A DNA stretch of 64,000 nt from Halomonas sp. M20 (GTDB lineage Bacteria > Pseudomonadota > Gammaproteobacteria > Pseudomonadales > Halomonadaceae): assembly GCF_020622265.1 (NCBI RefSeq), contig NZ_JACNMQ010000001.1:1-64000 (forward strand). The letters are read 5' to 3'. A program made the position numbers and the translations under genes. Shown here one piece after another: positions 62,383-64,000 of the stretch; the stretch's first letter is position 1, and the number at the start of each line of letters is the position of its first letter. The notes below the pieces were generated by a model. It made no database searches. It had not been told where the DNA came from and saw only the letters and a list, made by a program, of their open reading frames with translations.

Positions 62383-62542
62383 AGAATTACTGCCTAAATG
62401 CCTGCGCGAACGAATTGCTGCATTGCACGGTGCTGGTGCGCCAGCCCGGTCGAAAACTCACCTGACCCCATGTTATGTCTCGTATTCTGCGCTCCGTGCG
62501 CCTTGCACCTCATTTCGCTCGGCTATTTATTCAGCAATTCTT
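62383..62542. mobile_element. MITE-like element, copy 2 (inverted relative to copy 1, degenerate)
   Basis: About 160 bp with degraded terminal inverted repeats: AAGAATTACTGCCTAAAT at the left, and on the other strand AAGAATTGCTGAATAAAT at the right (15 of 18 identical). Its complement shares with copy 1 (34224-34366) the 18-mer at 62465-62482, gctgaataaat, and gcaaggcgcacgg, all in the same order. No coding capacity. No clear target duplication. It starts at the emrB stop. Confidence 0.7.
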
Positions 62543-62649
62543 AAAGTGTTCATAATTTGTTCTATTCCCGTTATTCCCCTAAGTTTGATAAAGCCCGGTG
62601 AGCGAACCGTGACGCTCGCCAGGCCAATAGCAACGATAAGGAGATGGCT

Positions 62650-63183
62650 ATGAAGGAGTATTCCACGCCGGCTGAGGCAGTGGACGCCGAAACGACGGTG
62701 ACATTGACCGTCAATGGCGAGACGCGCCAACTGGCGATTCCCCCCAACGTGGTATTGCTGGACGCGCTGCGCGATCGACTCGGCCTCACCGGCACCAAGA
62801 AAGGCTGCGATCATGGCCAGTGTGGGGCCTGTACGGTGCATGTGGACGGCCAGGCGGTCAATTCCTGCCTGAAGCTGGCGGTGATGTGCGAAGGCCATGA
62901 GGTGACTACCGTGGAAGGCCTGGCAAGCGATGCGGGGCTGCATCCGGTGCAGCAGGCCTTTCTTGAACAGGACGCCTATCAGTGTGGTTTCTGCACCCCG
63001 GGGCAGATGATGTCCGCCACGGCATTGCTCGAGGATGAACGCATCGGCACCGACGATGCGGCGGTGCGAGAAGCGATGAGCGGTAATATCTGCCGCTGCG
63101 GCGCCTACAAGAATATTCTTGCCGCTATCCAGAGCGCCAGGGGCCAGTCTCCGTCTGCGCAACAGGAGAGTGAGAACCCATGA
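62650..63183 (+). CDS. Aldehyde oxidoreductase [2Fe-2S] subunit without export signal (PaoA-like)
   Basis: A 177-residue iron-sulfur subunit, paralogue of the protein at 38748. It starts with [20 protein letters not shown], so it has no twin-arginine signal; the enzyme is probably cytosolic. Both [2Fe-2S] motifs are intact ([20 protein letters not shown] with [13 protein letters not shown] with [11 protein letters not shown]). ATG 62650 has AAGGAG with 6-nt spacing; the ATG at 62644 directly abuts that site and is unlikely. It overlaps the FAD subunit (ATGA). Confidence 0.92.
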   Translation: MKEYSTPAEAVDAETTVTLTVNGETRQLAIPPNVVLLDALRDRLGLTGTKKGCDHGQCGACTVHVDGQAVNSCLKLAVMCEGHEVTTVEGLASDAGLHPVQQAFLEQDAYQCGFCTPGQMMSATALLEDERIGTDDAAVREAMSGNICRCGAYKNILAAIQSARGQSPSAQQESENP

Positions 63184-64000
63184 GATCCTTTGCCTTCTCC
63201 TCTGCCGAGAACATCGAACAGGCGGTTTCTGCACAAAGCGATAACGCTGGCGAAGGGGCTTATATCGCTGGCGGCACTACCCTGATCGACCTGGTCAAAC
63301 TCGATGTGATGCGCCCCGCTCAGGTCATCGACCTCAATGGTTTGCCGCTCAAGGAAGTCGAGCAGCTCGACGACGGTCGGCTGCGCATCGGTGCCCTGGT
63401 CAGCAATACCGACCTGGCCCACCATCCGCTGGTGACAGAGCACTATCCGCTGCTCTCCCAGGCGCTGCTCTCTGGCGCCTCCACTCAGCTGCGCAACATG
63501 GCCACCACCGCCGGCAATATCATGCAGCGCACCCGCTGCCCCTATTTCCGCGACGTCGCGGCGGCCTGCAACAAGCGTGAACCCGGCAGTGGCTGCGATG
63601 CCCTGGAGGGCGTCAATCGCATGCACGCGCTGCTGGGTACCAGCGAACACTGCATCGCCACTCATCCATCGGACATGTGCGTGGCCATGGCAGCCCTGGG
63701 CGCAACCTTGACCCTCGAAGGGCCCAATGGCAGTCGCGAAATCGCCTTCGGTGATTTCCACCGGCTGCCCATGGATCGCCCCGATCTCGAACACGAGCTC
63801 GAGCCGGATGAACTGATTACCCATATCACGCTGGATACACCGGTAGTCGGCGGCGGCTCGCACTATATCAAGTTGCGCGATCGGGCCTCCTATGAGTTTG
63901 CCCTGGCCTCCGCGGCAGCGGTGGTGGCCATCGAGGACGGCGTGATTCGCGACGCGCGGCTGGCCCTTGGCGGGGTTGCCACCAAGCCTTGGCATGCAGT
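63180..64000 (+). CDS. Aldehyde oxidoreductase FAD subunit (PaoB-like), cut by window end
   Basis: The first 273 residues of a flavoprotein subunit closely similar to the one at 39411. YIAGGTTLIDLVKLDVMRP, SGASTQLRNMATTAGNIMQR and the cysteine insertion (RCPYFRDVAAACNKREPG, then HCIATHPSDMC) for a [4Fe-4S] cluster are seen. It runs off the right edge in WHA, near the same point as a GGVATKPW motif of the first copy. The molybdenum subunit is expected beyond the window. Confidence 0.92.
   Translation, partial: MRSFAFSSAENIEQAVSAQSDNAGEGAYIAGGTTLIDLVKLDVMRPAQVIDLNGLPLKEVEQLDDGRLRIGALVSNTDLAHHPLVTEHYPLLSQALLSGASTQLRNMATTAGNIMQRTRCPYFRDVAAACNKREPGSGCDALEGVNRMHALLGTSEHCIATHPSDMCVAMAALGATLTLEGPNGSREIAFGDFHRLPMDRPDLEHELEPDELITHITLDTPVVGGGSHYIKLRDRASYEFALASAAAVVAIEDGVIRDARLALGGVATKPWHA

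Overview
The window looks like a chromosome segment of a Halomonas-type gammaproteobacterium (Halomonadaceae). It is GC-rich, and most products read as Halomonas/Pseudomonas-type proteins. Strong pointers are the 538-residue GH13 alpha-glucosidase resembling the Halomonas enzyme HaG, two complete TRAP transporters, a hisBHAF cluster, and a polA / DUF2782 / homoserine kinase neighbourhood like that of Pseudomonas. No prophage, CRISPR array or replication origin was seen.

Layout. 1-330: the end of an rRNA operon (5S rRNA, an odd partial repeat of its 3' end, a terminator). 354-11867: housekeeping genes (hisC, an AEC permease, an NlpE-like lipoprotein, radA, the selenouridine pair selD-mnmH, a glutamine-amidotransferase-like protein lacking catalytic residues, a DcaP-like porin, an alkyltransferase-like protein, a DUF416 protein, tRNA-Thr/Gln/Phe, yggX-mutY). 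11943-18290: asmA with a PanZ-like GNAT gene, then hisBHAF and a small outer-membrane barrel. 18301-25266: a tightly packed six-gene operon on the minus strand, made of TRAP transporter, glutamine-synthetase-like ligase, aldehyde dehydrogenase and iron alcohol dehydrogenase. It is the best candidate for a poorly described pathway, perhaps gamma-glutamylation and oxidation of an amino alcohol. 25509-33848: a stress/redox region with a uspA gene behind an ANR/FNR-type box, a multipass permease, a zinc alcohol dehydrogenase, a sugar O-acetyltransferase, a Crp-like regulator, a retropepsin-like protein and a multi-spanning chemoreceptor.

34224-45539: a small non-autonomous mobile repeat, an FAH-family hydrolase, speA overlapping the homoserine kinase gene, a DUF2782 protein, a Tat-exported PaoABC-type molybdenum aldehyde oxidoreductase operon, and polA. 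The oxidoreductase operon sits inside the usual polA-DUF2782-thrB neighbourhood.

45566-50122 is the most accessory stretch. It holds a TRIC-family channel, a haloacid dehalogenase gene, a Phd/ParE toxin-antitoxin pair, a deleted and nonsense-mutated second copy of the dehalogenase, an M15-peptidase-like orphan, an IS3 remnant and an AT-rich orphan gene. 50123-62382: a cation/calcium exchanger, a sigma-54 activator next to a second TRAP operon, tandem alpha-glucosidases, and an emrAB-type efflux pair. A second copy of the mobile repeat begins at the emrB stop codon. The window ends inside a second, apparently cytosolic, PaoAB-like locus.
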